Assembly (NCBI GenBank): GCA_003564185.1
Contig: PXFS01000023.1
Span: 1 to 64,000 of the forward strand
Reading direction: 5' to 3'
DNA length: 64,000 bases
Origin: Flavobacteriaceae bacterium
GTDB taxonomy: Bacteria; Bacteroidota; Bacteroidia; Flavobacteriales; Flavobacteriaceae
Program-made: the position numbers and the translations under genes
The notes under the pieces: generated by a model
The model's database searches: none
What the model was told of the DNA's origin: nothing
What the model saw: only the letters and a program-made list of their open reading frames with translations
Part shown: one piece after another, positions 1 through 11,080 of the stretch
Position numbering within the stretch: the first letter of the stretch is position 1
Layout: each line of letters begins with the position of its first letter

Positions 1-1073
1 ACCCAAAATACACTTTTAAACAAGTCAAGAACAGCTTCATCTTTAGTAAAGATTAACCCAATTGGTTCGTAAAAAAGAAAGCATATACCACCCAAAATTA
101 AGGCGATAATCACTGCGTATTTACTAATGTCTTTAGACAGGTTCCATAATTTAGTGTAAGCTTTTTCACCCAAGAGCTTTCCTCCAATAGCATTTCCAGC
201 ATTAGCATAGCCATCAATAAAAAAGGAGAAGAACAACCAGATATTCATTAGGATAGATTGCGTTGCTATATACTTATCGCCATAATCTGTAGCATAGGCA
301 TTTGCTAAATAAATAGCGATATTTAAAGATAGTGTCCTAACAAATAAATTTAAACTCATTAGGAGTAAATTTTTCATTGCAGGATTTATTTTCCTTTTAA
401 TTTTTAGACCAAAAGGAGTTTTCGTGAAATAGAAGTGTAGCGCGATTAAAAGCATAACAAATTGTGCTATGACACTTGCAATAGCCGCGCCTTCTATATG
501 AAGAGCTGGAATAAAACCCTCAACACCATAAACTAAAATAAAACTAAGAATAACATTTACAACCCCTCCAGTTAAACTTGCCTTCATTGCCCAAAGTGTA
601 TTTTGCAAGCCCCTAAAAACCCCAAAAATAGCAAAGGTGGTGAGCGTTAACGGATAACCTAACGCTCTAATTCTATAGTAATTGGTACTATATTCTAAAA
701 TAAGTCCGTCAGCATTGTAAGCCTTAAAAATATAAGGTGCTAAAAAAGCCGTGACTACATAAATTAGCAAGCTGAGTAAAAGATTGAAGAAGATTACCTG
801 AGGAACAAGTGTTTTAATGGAATGAATGCGCTGATTTCCTAGTTTTTGTGCAACCGTTGCTGAGATAGCTGTTTTGGTTTGAGCAATGATCCAAATTATA
901 GCGGAAAGAAACGAACCAACAATTCCAACTGCAGCTAGAGCTTCAACCGAATTTTCTTTTAAATTCCCCACTATACCAACATCGGTTAGTGAGATTAATG
1001 GTTCTGCTATGCCTGCAATAATAGCAGGTACAGCAATCCGATTAATGTTTTTAAAAGAAACCTTATCCTGCAT
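1..1073 (-). CDS. MATE family efflux transporter (N-terminal part, runs off window start)
   Basis: Minus-strand translation from ATG at 1073: MQDKVSFKNINRIAVPAIIAGIAEPLISLTDVGIVGNL..., MATE/DinF-like N-terminus; open to the window edge. Confidence 0.85.
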   Translation of the reverse strand, partial: MQDKVSFKNINRIAVPAIIAGIAEPLISLTDVGIVGNLKENSVEALAAVGIVGSFLSAIIWIIAQTKTAISATVAQKLGNQRIHSIKTLVPQVIFFNLLLSLLIYVVTAFLAPYIFKAYNADGLILEYSTNYYRIRALGYPLTLTTFAIFGVFRGLQNTLWAMKASLTGGVVNVILSFILVYGVEGFIPALHIEGAAIASVIAQFVMLLIALHFYFTKTPFGLKIKRKINPAMKNLLLMSLNLFVRTLSLNIAIYLANAYATDYGDKYIATQSILMNIWLFFSFFIDGYANAGNAIGGKLLGEKAYTKLWNLSKDISKYAVIIALILGGICFLFYEPIGLIFTKDEAVLDLFKSVFW

Positions 1074-1105
1074 TATTTTTATGTTGAAAAGTGTTTTGTT
1101 TAAAC

Positions 1106-2395
1106 CTACAGGGCATCAAGTATTCGTTCTAATTGCATTCCTCTTGAACCCTTAATGAGAATTAATTGATGCTGCGGGAGTTGTAACTTTATTTGGTTTT
1201 CTAAATTTTGATAGGTTTGGAAAACATGATAATTTTCTGGCAAATTTGCTTCTGCTAAAGCTTCATAAAACAACTGACCACAGAAATAAACATTGTTAAA
1301 GCCTTGCTGTTTGCAAAGTTTGAAAATAGCATAATGCTCCATTAAGCTGTCTTTCCCTAATTCAAACATATCTCCTAAAATCAACGTTTTATCACGTTCA
1401 AATTGGCTAAAATTCACAATTGAAGCCTTCATGCTTGATGGGTTTGCATTATAGGCATCTAAAAGTATTTTATAGTTATCTTTTTTGATGAATTGAGAGC
1501 GATTTTCTTCTGGCTCAAAGTTTTCAATAGCGGTTTTAATTAAATTCACATCTACACCAAAATGCAAAGCAACCCCCATTGCGTTGATGATATTTTGATA
1601 ATTATAATCGCCCGAAAGTGGTGCAGTAAACTTTTCGCCTTTAAACTTGAACTTAATGCTAGGGAAACTTTCTATAAGTTCAAATTGGTAATCAGCATTC
1701 TTTGTGCTTCCAATTTGAATTCTATTCATGTTTTCAGTTAAGTCCACCTGCTTTGAGTCTTCGGAATAGATAAAGGCCACACCATTAGTTTTGTTCAGGT
1801 GTTGATAAAGTTCACTTTTTCCCTTAATTACACCTTCAACTCCTCCAAAACCTTCTAAATGAGCTTTTCCAAAATTAGTGATTATTCCATATTCTGGTTC
1901 AGCAATTTGGCATAAAAAATCGATTTCTTTTTGGTGGTTAGCTCCCATTTCTACTATTCCAAATTGAGTTTCAGAACGAAAACTAAGCAAAGTTAAAGGA
2001 ACTCCAATATGGTTATTTAAATTTCCAATTGTAGCTTGGGTCTTAAATTTTTGACCAAGAAGAGAATAAATTAATTTCTTGGTGGTTGTTTTTCCGTTAC
2101 TTCCTGTGATTCCAATTATGGTAATGTTTTCAAGTGATTTTCTATGAAAATTAGCTAAAGATTGTAAGTTTTTTAAAACATCATCAACTATAATGCAACG
2201 TTCAATATTTTTTAAAGAAGTATCATCAACTACTGCGTAACTTGCTCCACATTCAATAGCTTTTTTAGCAAATTTATTACCATCAAAATTATCTCCTTTT
2301 AAGGCAAAGTAAATTTGGTTTTCCTGAAGCTTGCGGGTATCTGTACAAACCCCTGTAGAATCTAAAAATAACTGATATATTTCTTTAATTTCCAT
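1106..2395 (-). CDS. murF: UDP-N-acetylmuramoyl-tripeptide--D-alanyl-D-alanine ligase
   Basis: 429 aa; Mur ligase motif GITGSNGKTTTKKLI, NLNNHIGVPLTLL, DAYNANPSSM. Confidence 0.95.
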   Translation of the reverse strand: MEIKEIYQLFLDSTGVCTDTRKLQENQIYFALKGDNFDGNKFAKKAIECGASYAVVDDTSLKNIERCIIVDDVLKNLQSLANFHRKSLENITIIGITGSNGKTTTKKLIYSLLGQKFKTQATIGNLNNHIGVPLTLLSFRSETQFGIVEMGANHQKEIDFLCQIAEPEYGIITNFGKAHLEGFGGVEGVIKGKSELYQHLNKTNGVAFIYSEDSKQVDLTENMNRIQIGSTKNADYQFELIESFPSIKFKFKGEKFTAPLSGDYNYQNIINAMGVALHFGVDVNLIKTAIENFEPEENRSQFIKKDNYKILLDAYNANPSSMKASIVNFSQFERDKTLILGDMFELGKDSLMEHYAIFKLCKQQGFNNVYFCGQLFYEALAEANLPENYHVFQTYQNLENQIKLQLPQHQLILIKGSRGMQLERILDAL

Positions 2396-2406
2396 GTTGA
2401 TTTAAT

Positions 2407-2436
2407 TAAAAAAAGCCCTTCGATTAAAAAGGGCCT
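2407..2436 (-). terminator. intrinsic terminator downstream of gldJ
   Basis: Minus strand: GCCCTT-N8-AAGGGC followed by TTTTTTT. Confidence 0.7.
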
Positions 2437-2462
2437 TTGTATTCAATGTAAGTTGTTAATGT

Positions 2463-4124
2463 CTAGTTTCTGGATCTACCTTTTTGATTTGATTTAGCAC
2501 CAACTTTAGACATGGCGTTTCTAAATCCAATATAATCGGTAGCCATATGTTGTGGATAGAATCTTCTTTGCGCTGGATCTAACCAATAAGCTCTATCTCT
2601 CCAAGAACCACCTTTATAAACTCTAACTTTATCGTCAATTAAGGTTGTTCTATTATTAGATTCATCCTTTTGACGAACTAAGTTTCCATCAGCATTCGTA
2701 GTCATCTCGTTCAGTGGAGCATTATACATTCTTTGATCTGCAGATAAATCACCTCTTTCGTTATAATAAGTTGAAGAGGCTTTATCTCCGTCTCTAAAGT
2801 TTTTATTGTAGGCTCTATCAAACTGTGTTCTCATAAAAGTCTCCTCTTCTCCAATTTCCTCTTTCTTAATTTCACCAGGTAAATTAATGGCAACAATTTT
2901 TGAGTTTGGCAAAGTGTCAAAAACAACTTCATCAGGATCTAAAACTTTAATAGTTCCGTCTTCATTTATTACATTTCTTGTGTAAACGTTTCCTCTAAAG
3001 TAATTAAAATCATTAAATTCATTGTCTACTCTAGGTCTATAAACATCAGCTACCCATTCGGCTACATTTCCAGCCATATCATATAAACCATAGTCATTTG
3101 GTTCATAAGACATTACTGGTGCGGTAATATCGGCACCATCGTCACTCCATCCAGGGATACCTCCGTAGTCACCAGATCCTTGTTTGAAGTTGGCTTTTTG
3201 GTCTCCAAGTGTTCTTCTGCTTTCAGAACGTGTATATCTACCATCCCACGGATATTTTTTTCTACCTCTGTACGAATTGTAATCTCTTAAAGAAGTCTCT
3301 CCTAATGCCGCAAATTCCCATTCAGCTTCAGTGGGAAGTCTATAATCGGGGTACATAACACCGTCTTTGCTCTGTACATAAATATCTTTCATTTCGCCAT
3401 CTTCACCTTCTCTGCCTTTTTTATTTGATTTTCTACCACCTCTCAGCATTTCTTCATCACCGCCATAAGCTTGGGTAGGGGCGTTTAAGTAGGTGTCTGA
3501 ATGAAAACTACTACTAGCATCAGCTTGTAAATAAGCATCTTTAGAAGTGTAACCAGCATCCCTTAAAACAGCTTCATTAACTCGGTCTGTTCTCCACTTA
3601 CTAAATTCAACAGCTTGAACCCAATTCACACCAACTACTGGATAGTTACCATAAGAAGGGTGGCGTAAGTAATTGTTGGTCATGTTTTCATTAAAACCAA
3701 GTGGATTTCTCCATACCAAAGTGTCAGGTAATGCACCATAGTAAATATTTCTATAATTCGATTCCGTTGGAGGATAGGTTCTTTTCAAATAATCCAAATA
3801 TTCTAGATACATGAAATTAGTCACCTCTGTTTCATCCATATAAAAACTCTGTACGTGTTGTTGAGTTGGTGTGTTATTCCAATCTTTCATAGGGTCATCC
3901 TGAACTCTACCCATAGTAAAAGTACCTCCCTCAACAAAAACAAGCCCAGGAGCTGGATCTTGTTCCTTGTAATCGGTTTTGTATTCAATGCCACCATCTT
4001 TTCCAGTCACATCCCATCCTGTAGCGCGTGAATTCTTTTTGTAATTTCTAGAGTTGTTACAACCTATTAGTAAAATAGTTGCACCAAGCAGAAATACTGT
4101 TTTAACGAAATATTTACCTTTCAT
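2463..4124 (-). CDS. gldJ: Gliding motility lipoprotein GldJ (SUMF1/FGE-sulfatase fold)
   Basis: 553 aa, lipoprotein signal (LLIGC), VEGGTFTMG, DYRLPTEAEWEFAA, GGSWRDRAYWLDPAQRRF; next to porU/porV as in Flavobacteriia. Confidence 0.93.
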   Translation of the reverse strand: MKGKYFVKTVFLLGATILLIGCNNSRNYKKNSRATGWDVTGKDGGIEYKTDYKEQDPAPGLVFVEGGTFTMGRVQDDPMKDWNNTPTQQHVQSFYMDETEVTNFMYLEYLDYLKRTYPPTESNYRNIYYGALPDTLVWRNPLGFNENMTNNYLRHPSYGNYPVVGVNWVQAVEFSKWRTDRVNEAVLRDAGYTSKDAYLQADASSSFHSDTYLNAPTQAYGGDEEMLRGGRKSNKKGREGEDGEMKDIYVQSKDGVMYPDYRLPTEAEWEFAALGETSLRDYNSYRGRKKYPWDGRYTRSESRRTLGDQKANFKQGSGDYGGIPGWSDDGADITAPVMSYEPNDYGLYDMAGNVAEWVADVYRPRVDNEFNDFNYFRGNVYTRNVINEDGTIKVLDPDEVVFDTLPNSKIVAINLPGEIKKEEIGEEETFMRTQFDRAYNKNFRDGDKASSTYYNERGDLSADQRMYNAPLNEMTTNADGNLVRQKDESNNRTTLIDDKVRVYKGGSWRDRAYWLDPAQRRFYPQHMATDYIGFRNAMSKVGAKSNQKGRSRN

Positions 4125-4306
4125 AATTAAAATTTAAACTCTAATTTTGGTTCGCAATATAACAATAAACGATTTAAAATCAATTTTATTTTTACTTTTA
4201 TCAAAATTAACTTAAAAGAATAATTTAGCCTATTTTTGAGCTTTCAATAATACTTTTACGTCAATTGCGTTACAAATATATGTGAAGTAAAATATAATAC
4301 AAGCTC

Positions 4307-7300
4307 ATGAAAGTTAAATTCGCCTGTTTTTTTCTAATCACCTTACCATTTCTTTTTTTTGGGCAAGAAATAATAGAAATTGAATGGCAAGATCCATACA
4401 TAATTTCAACTTCTCCCGATGTAAAAATTGAAATAATAGGCTTTGAGTCTAAAGAATTTATTTACGATGATGTTAAACAACAAATTCATTATGCTAAATG
4501 GCTAAAAGGTGCAGGAAACTATGAAATAAAAAATATTTCATATGAAACTGTTTCAAAACATTTAGAGGCTATTAATGTAGAAGAATTACCAGAGAGTACA
4601 ACACTTGAGGTTGTTAATGCTTCAGCCAGAAATGAAAATAAAACCTTTGTTAGGTTCAATCTTCTTATTAAAAAAAATAATCAAGTTCAACGAATTACTT
4701 CTTTTGAATTAGCTCCTATCTCAGGAAGGCCTAGAACTACTGTGTTTTCAGGAGAACAAGTGCCGCAAAATTTGAATTCTAAATTAGCTTCTGGAAAATA
4801 TTTTAAGTTTATTGTTGATGATACAGGAATTCAACGAATTGACAGAGACTTTTTAAGTGATTTAGGTTTTAATGTTAACCAAATTAATCCAGCTAATATT
4901 AAAATTTATGGTCATGGGGGTCAATCATTACCTCTTTTGAATAGTGAAACTCCCGCTTCGTACTTTGATTTACCTGAGATTCCAATTCAATTAAATGGAG
5001 GTGAAGACGGAAGCTTTGATGCTGGAGATGAAATTTTGTTTTATGCAGAATCTTCTGTTAATAAGTTCAGTTCAACAAATAACAGTCATATTAATCCTTA
5101 TGCAGATGATATTTATTACTATATTACCGTAGATGGTTCTGCTGGATTAAGAATACCAGAGGCACAACAACCCACGGGAACTGCAAACCATCTTTTTACA
5201 ACTTTTAGAGATGAGCAGTTTTACGAAGTAGATGAGGTTTCTCTTTCCTTAGTAGGGAGGCGTTGGTTTGGTGATCGTTTTGATATAACCACACAACGTA
5301 CTTATAATTTCAATTTCCCTAATTTAGTTACATCGGAACCAGCAAGCATTGAGGTCCTGGCAGGTGCTATATCCACACAATCTTCCTCTATGAGTGTAAC
5401 TGTTAATGGAAACTCTATTGGAAGCTCTAATTTTTCAGCCATAGGTGATAATTTTCCTTCAAGAAGTGGTGATATTTCAAGTAATTCATTGCAACTTAAT
5501 CAGGAAGATGTTACCGTTACTTTGAACTACAACAAAGCAGGTAACCCTGCAGCTAGAGCTCACTTAGACTACATCAAAATCAACGCTACAAGATCTCTAA
5601 CCGCCACTGGGGAACAGTTTGAATTTTCAAACAGCGAAGCTCCTTTTTTAACAGGTATTGGTGAATATCAACTGTCAAATGCTTCTAATATAAATGCAGT
5701 TTGGGATATTACAAACATACATCAAGTTACACGCTATACTAATGCTGCTAATTCAAGTTCTTTTTCTTTTAAATCGAATTTGGGAAGTAGAAGAAATTAT
5801 ATTGTTGTGGACCCTTCAGATTATTATCAACCAAGGATAGATCAAAACAATAAAAATGTAAGTAATCAAAACTTAAAGAGAAGTATTTTCAGGAATCAAA
5901 TGGGTCAGACAGAAGATTTTGATTACTTGATTGTAAGTCACCCTAGTTTGGTTGCACAAGCACAAGAACTTGCTAATTTAAAATCCGCTTCAGGCTTAAA
6001 GACTAGAGTTGCAACTACTCAACAAATTTATAATGAGTTTAGTTCAGGTCGTCAAGAAATATCTGCAATACGTAATTTTATTCGATATATATATCACAAT
6101 GCTCAAAATGAAGCAAATCGCTTAAAATACGTTGTTTTACTTGGTGATACTTCCATTGATTATAAAGACCGTTTGGATAATAACACCAACTTAGTACCCA
6201 CATATCACACGTTACAAAGTTTTAGTGTTACTACTTTGGGGTTTGTGTCTGATGATTTTTATACAATGATGGATTCCAATGAAGGACTTATGGGAAGTGC
6301 TGAGTTAATGGACATTAATATTGGAAGAATTATTGCTAATAACCCTCAACAAGCCTCACAAATGATAAGTAAAATAAAAAGCTATCAGGAAATAGAATCT
6401 TATGGAGGTTGGAGAAACGATATCTTGTTGATTTCTGATGATGCTGATACATCATCAGACTTTAGTAATATCATGGTGCAGTTGGATAATTTAGCTGAGG
6501 AGATTTCTGAGAACAAACCAGAAATAAATGTAAGAAAAATATACGCGGATGCATTTGAACAGATTTCTTCTGCTGGTGGTGATCGGTATCCTGATGTAAA
6601 TAGAGGGATTACAGATCGAGTAGAATTAGGCGTATCCGTAATGAATTATTTTGGACATGGTGGTGAAAATGGACTAGCACAAGAACGAATTGTAACCAGA
6701 GATGATGTTTCAGGATGGAGAAATCCTGACCGTTTAAACATATTTGTAACTGTTACTTGTGAATTTACTAAATATGATAACCCTTTACTTGTTTCGGCTG
6801 GGGAACTTTCGTTTTTAAATTCACAAGGAGGGCCAATAGCTATGGTGACTACTACACGGGCAATTTTTGTAAGTGAAGGTGTGATTTTTAATAGAGATTT
6901 AGCACAATACATTTATGATTATGGCAACGATTTTTTTACGCTAGGCGAAGCGATTACTAGAACAAAAAATGATATAACCAACAACGGTAAAAGAGTTGTT
7001 CATCTCTTAGGTGACCCTGCTTTAAGATTACCTTTTGGTAAACCTGGTATTCGTCTAACTGAACTTAATGGCCAACCCTTTGAACAAGCTACGGATACCT
7101 TAAAAGGCTTGAGTAAAAATAAAATTAAGGGGCAAGTGATTTTACCAACCAACCAAGTAAATTCTAATTTTAATGGATCATTAACTGCAACCATATTTGA
7201 TAAACATGTGGAACGTTCTACATTAGGTAATGATGGAACAACCAATAACAATGGAGAATTACTTATACTAGATTTCACTACCTTAGGCGAAACTTTATTT

Positions 7301-8143
7301 AGGGGGCAAGCAAGTGTGAATGAAGGCGAGTTTGAATTCGAATTTATCCTACCTCAAAACACTCAAATTCCCGTGGATAATGGAAGAATTAGTCTTTATG
7401 CTCTAAGAGATGATGAAATCCAGCAACATTCTGGTTTTACCAACGATATTCTAGTGGGAAGTATTGATGAAGATGCTCCAGAAGATACAGAAGGTCCAAT
7501 GATAGAATTATATATGAATGACGAAAACTTTGTTGATGGTGGGATTACAGACAATAATCCTTTCTTATTGGCAAAGCTGAGTGACGAAAGTGGTATTAAT
7601 ACCGCTGGAGGTATAGGTCATGATATAGTTGCAATTTTAGATGAAGATGATGAAAATCCATTTATACTAAATGATTATTACAAATCCGATAAAGATGATT
7701 TTACCAATGGAACTGTGTATTTTCCCATAAGAGATTTAGAAGAAGGCTTACATACCTTACGATTTAGAGCTTGGGACACCTACAATAACTCTTCCACAAC
7801 AGAAATTACCTTTATGGTTACAAATGAAGACGAGATACAACTTACTAGAGTTTTAAATTATCCAAACCCGTTTACAGATTATACGGAATTTTGGTTTAAT
7901 CACAATCGCCCCTTTGAACCTCTAGAGGTAATGGTGCAAGTATTTACAGTTACTGGTAAGATAGTTTGGACAGAAAATCAAATTATTAATACCGATGGAT
8001 TTTTATCTAGAGACATTACTTGGGATGGGAGAGATGATTTTGGCAACCGAATAGGAAAAGGAGTATACGTGTACAAATTGGTTGTGCGCTCTACACTAAC
8101 TAATAAAAAAGCAGAAAAATACGAGAAACTTGTTATTTTGTAG
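4307..8143 (+). CDS. porU: Type IX secretion system sortase PorU (C25 peptidase)
   Basis: 1278 aa, signal peptide, gingipain-like NYFGHGG and TVTCEFTKYDNP catalytic motifs, C-terminal FlgD-like Ig domain. Confidence 0.93.
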   Translation: MKVKFACFFLITLPFLFFGQEIIEIEWQDPYIISTSPDVKIEIIGFESKEFIYDDVKQQIHYAKWLKGAGNYEIKNISYETVSKHLEAINVEELPESTTLEVVNASARNENKTFVRFNLLIKKNNQVQRITSFELAPISGRPRTTVFSGEQVPQNLNSKLASGKYFKFIVDDTGIQRIDRDFLSDLGFNVNQINPANIKIYGHGGQSLPLLNSETPASYFDLPEIPIQLNGGEDGSFDAGDEILFYAESSVNKFSSTNNSHINPYADDIYYYITVDGSAGLRIPEAQQPTGTANHLFTTFRDEQFYEVDEVSLSLVGRRWFGDRFDITTQRTYNFNFPNLVTSEPASIEVLAGAISTQSSSMSVTVNGNSIGSSNFSAIGDNFPSRSGDISSNSLQLNQEDVTVTLNYNKAGNPAARAHLDYIKINATRSLTATGEQFEFSNSEAPFLTGIGEYQLSNASNINAVWDITNIHQVTRYTNAANSSSFSFKSNLGSRRNYIVVDPSDYYQPRIDQNNKNVSNQNLKRSIFRNQMGQTEDFDYLIVSHPSLVAQAQELANLKSASGLKTRVATTQQIYNEFSSGRQEISAIRNFIRYIYHNAQNEANRLKYVVLLGDTSIDYKDRLDNNTNLVPTYHTLQSFSVTTLGFVSDDFYTMMDSNEGLMGSAELMDINIGRIIANNPQQASQMISKIKSYQEIESYGGWRNDILLISDDADTSSDFSNIMVQLDNLAEEISENKPEINVRKIYADAFEQISSAGGDRYPDVNRGITDRVELGVSVMNYFGHGGENGLAQERIVTRDDVSGWRNPDRLNIFVTVTCEFTKYDNPLLVSAGELSFLNSQGGPIAMVTTTRAIFVSEGVIFNRDLAQYIYDYGNDFFTLGEAITRTKNDITNNGKRVVHLLGDPALRLPFGKPGIRLTELNGQPFEQATDTLKGLSKNKIKGQVILPTNQVNSNFNGSLTATIFDKHVERSTLGNDGTTNNNGELLILDFTTLGETLFRGQASVNEGEFEFEFILPQNTQIPVDNGRISLYALRDDEIQQHSGFTNDILVGSIDEDAPEDTEGPMIELYMNDENFVDGGITDNNPFLLAKLSDESGINTAGGIGHDIVAILDEDDENPFILNDYYKSDKDDFTNGTVYFPIRDLEEGLHTLRFRAWDTYNNSSTTEITFMVTNEDEIQLTRVLNYPNPFTDYTEFWFNHNRPFEPLEVMVQVFTVTGKIVWTENQIINTDGFLSRDITWDGRDDFGNRIGKGVYVYKLVVRSTLTNKKAEKYEKLVIL

Positions 8144-8231
8144 TTGAATTTAAATTCTATATTTGTCTTTTCTTTTTATAACACACAATTTCTTTGGTTC
8201 TTAAACGTTCTAAGGAAGCAAAAAAATAAAA

Positions 8232-9407
8232 ATGAATAAATCGATATATTTTAGTTTTTGTCTACTTTTTTTGGTTGTTTTACAAAGTTTCGGTCAAACA
8301 GAACAACAAAGACCAATTATTACTGGTGTTCCCTTTTTATTAATTCCAGCTGATGCAAGAGCCTCTGCTATGGGAGACATGGGTGTAGCAACACCTATGG
8401 ACGCTTTTTCTCAACAATGGAATCCTGCAAAGTACGCTTTCTCAGAAACTAAACAAGGGCTAGGCTTTGGTTATACTCCATACTTAAGAGAATTGGCAGA
8501 TGACATTAATTTAGGAACATTGACTTACTTTAATAGAATTAATGAACGAGGTTCATTTTCTGCTTCTTTACGCTATTTTGGATTGGGAGAAGTTCAGCTT
8601 AGAGAAACTGCTGAACAAGTGCCTGTTCCAGTAGAACCTAATGAGTTTGCTGTTGATTTAAGTTACTCGCTTCGTTTGAGTGAAACCTTTGCTATGTCAG
8701 TTACAGGAAAATTCTTGCGATCTGATTTAAATATACCTTCTGGTATAGGAGACGCTACTGCAGCTAGTTCCTTTGCAGCAGGAATTCATGGCTTTTATCG
8801 TTCCAAGGAAAAGTTTTATGACAACATTAATATGGCAGGTAGATGGAGAGCAGGTTTTGCTATTGATAATATTGGTCCTAAAATTAATTATGGTGCTAGT
8901 GGAGATTTGAATTTTATCCCAACTATGTTTAGAGCAGGAGGTGGGTTCGATTTTATATTTGATGCTTCCAACCGTTTAGGGGTCTATGTTGAAGCAAATA
9001 AATTGTTGGTACCCACACCACCATCATTTCCAGAAGAAGCAACGCCTCAAGAAATAAATGAAATAAGACAAGATTATTTATCGCAAAACGAATTTGCCGC
9101 TATTTTCACTTCATGGACAAGTGCTCCTGGTGGCTTTTCGGAGACCTTTAGAGAAATTACATGGTCTATTGCCACAGAGTACTGGTACGAAGATGCATTT
9201 GCTTTACGTGCTGGTTATTTCTATGAACATCCAGAAAAAGGGTTTCGGCAATATGCAACAATAGGTTTTGGATTTAAATATACCTCTATCTTGATCGATG
9301 CGTCTTACTTATTTTCAACTGCCCAAGGAGTTCAAAACCCTTTGGAAGGGACATTGCGTTTTTCACTTTCATTTCTCTTAGGCGAAAAAAGTTATGTTGA
9401 ATTTTAA
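8232..9407 (+). CDS. porV: Type IX secretion outer membrane protein PorV (LptO)
   Basis: 391 aa, signal peptide, PFLLIPADARASAMGDMGVA motif; directly follows porU. Confidence 0.94.
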   Translation: MNKSIYFSFCLLFLVVLQSFGQTEQQRPIITGVPFLLIPADARASAMGDMGVATPMDAFSQQWNPAKYAFSETKQGLGFGYTPYLRELADDINLGTLTYFNRINERGSFSASLRYFGLGEVQLRETAEQVPVPVEPNEFAVDLSYSLRLSETFAMSVTGKFLRSDLNIPSGIGDATAASSFAAGIHGFYRSKEKFYDNINMAGRWRAGFAIDNIGPKINYGASGDLNFIPTMFRAGGGFDFIFDASNRLGVYVEANKLLVPTPPSFPEEATPQEINEIRQDYLSQNEFAAIFTSWTSAPGGFSETFREITWSIATEYWYEDAFALRAGYFYEHPEKGFRQYATIGFGFKYTSILIDASYLFSTAQGVQNPLEGTLRFSLSFLLGEKSYVEF

Positions 9408-9410
9408 TGC

Positions 9411-9896
9411 ATGAAAAAGCAAAAGATTGTTACTGAATTTGAAATTTTTGAAAGCATAGAAGAGCTTTCAGAGGAAATTCAACAATTAATGCATAAAGCT
9501 AAATTAGCAAGAGAAAAAGCCTATGCTCCCTACTCTAATTTTTTGGTTGGTGCAGCTATTTTACTTGAAAACAATATCATTGTTTGTGGAAGTAATCAAG
9601 AAAACTCTTCCTACCCTTCAGGATTATGTGCAGAACGAACAGCTATTTATGCAGCTGGTGCAAATTATCCAAATGCTAAAATTAAAACTATTGCCCTAAC
9701 TGCAGGTCCAAGAAAAACAATAAATACTATTCCAGTTCCTCCTTGTGGGGCATGTAGGCAAGCTATTGCAGAATACGAACAAAAACAAGACCAGCCAATC
9801 GAGGTATATTTTATGGCAAAAGAAGGGAAGGTGTGTAGAGTAAGCTCTTTGTTACACTTATTACCTTTAGCTTTTGATAAAAATTTTTTAAAATAA
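9411..9896 (+). CDS. cdd: Cytidine deaminase
   Basis: 161 aa; CAERTAIYAA and PPCGACRQ zinc motifs. Confidence 0.95.
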   Translation: MKKQKIVTEFEIFESIEELSEEIQQLMHKAKLAREKAYAPYSNFLVGAAILLENNIIVCGSNQENSSYPSGLCAERTAIYAAGANYPNAKIKTIALTAGPRKTINTIPVPPCGACRQAIAEYEQKQDQPIEVYFMAKEGKVCRVSSLLHLLPLAFDKNFLK

Positions 9897-9981
9897 GCCC
9901 AGCTAGATATTTCGAAAACCTTTTCGAAACAAACCTTGAATTATATTTCTAAAAGCCATTTTTTTATCAATCATAAAATGC

Positions 9982-9989
9982 TACATTTG
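9982..9989 (+). promoter_or_regulatory. candidate -7 box (TACATTTG) for pdhA
   Basis: Matches Bacteroidota TAnnTTTG; upstream of pdhA; -33 element not clear. Confidence 0.45.
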
Positions 9990-10078
9990 TAATTCGAATT
10001 TTTTAAATCGAAATTCGTCGAGCATTAGTTAGTATTTACTAACACAAGCATTTATCATAAATAAAAGGATTGGATAAA

Positions 10079-11077
10079 ATGAAGAAGATCACCAAAAAGA
10101 CTTACCTTAATTGGTACGAAGAGATGCTGTTCTGGAGAAAATTTGAGGACAAATTAGCACAGGTTTATATTCAACAAAAAGTAAGAGGCTTCTTGCATTT
10201 GTACAATGGCCAAGAAGCTATTTTAGCAGGTGCACTGCACGTTATGGATTTAGAAAAAGACCGTATGATTACGGCTTATAGAAACCATGTGCAACCTATA
10301 GGTATGGGAGTTGATCCCAAAAGAGTGATGGCAGAATTATACGGTAAAGGAACAGGGACTTCGCAAGGCTTAGGAGGCTCTATGCATATTTTCTCTAAAG
10401 AACATCGTTTTTATGGAGGACATGGTATTGTTGGTGGTCAGATTCCTTTGGGAGCTGGTTTAGCATTTGCTGATAAATATTTTAAAAGAGATAGTGTTAC
10501 TTTATGTTTTATGGGTGATGGTGCAGCTAGACAAGGTTCTCTTCACGAGACTTTTAATATGGCTATGTCATGGAATTTGCCAGTTGTTTTTTGTGTTGAA
10601 AATAATGGATATGCCATGGGAACTTCGGTAAAGCGAACTTCTAATCATGAAGATATTTGGAAATTAGGCCTTGGTTATGAAATGCCATGTGGCCCTGTAG
10701 ATGCCATGAACCCAGAAAAAGTAGCAGAAGCTTTAGATGAAGCGATTGACCGTGCACGTTCGGGTGGCGGACCTACTTTCCTTGATTTGAAAACTTACCG
10801 TTACCGTGGTCACTCTATGTCTGACGCACAAAAATACAGAACCAAAGATGAAGTAGAGGAATACCAAAAAATTGATCCAATCACTCAAGTTAAGGATGTT
10901 ATCTTAGATAAAAAATACGCTTCTGAAGATGATATAAAAGAAATTGATAAGCGCGTCAAAAGTCGAGTAAAAGAGTGTGAAAAATTTGCAGATGAATCTG
11001 ATTTCCCAGATAAAAATGTAATGTACGACGTGGTTTACGAACAAGAAGATTATCCATTTATTCCGCATAAATTATAA
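10079..11077 (+). CDS. pdhA: Pyruvate dehydrogenase E1 component subunit alpha
   Basis: FLHLYNGQEA, GMGVDPKRVMAELYGKGTGTSQGLGGSMHIF, GDGAARQG; ATG at 10079 preferred over TTG at 10070. Confidence 0.96.
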   Translation: MKKITKKTYLNWYEEMLFWRKFEDKLAQVYIQQKVRGFLHLYNGQEAILAGALHVMDLEKDRMITAYRNHVQPIGMGVDPKRVMAELYGKGTGTSQGLGGSMHIFSKEHRFYGGHGIVGGQIPLGAGLAFADKYFKRDSVTLCFMGDGAARQGSLHETFNMAMSWNLPVVFCVENNGYAMGTSVKRTSNHEDIWKLGLGYEMPCGPVDAMNPEKVAEALDEAIDRARSGGGPTFLDLKTYRYRGHSMSDAQKYRTKDEVEEYQKIDPITQVKDVILDKKYASEDDIKEIDKRVKSRVKECEKFADESDFPDKNVMYDVVYEQEDYPFIPHKL

Positions 11078-11080
11078 ATT

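Noticed and set aside
886-1155. 89-aa plus-strand ORF
   Set aside because: Antisense to the MATE transporter and the end of murF; no family features
6646-7278. Minus-strand ORFs at 6646-6912 and 7000-7278
   Set aside because: Antisense shadows of porU
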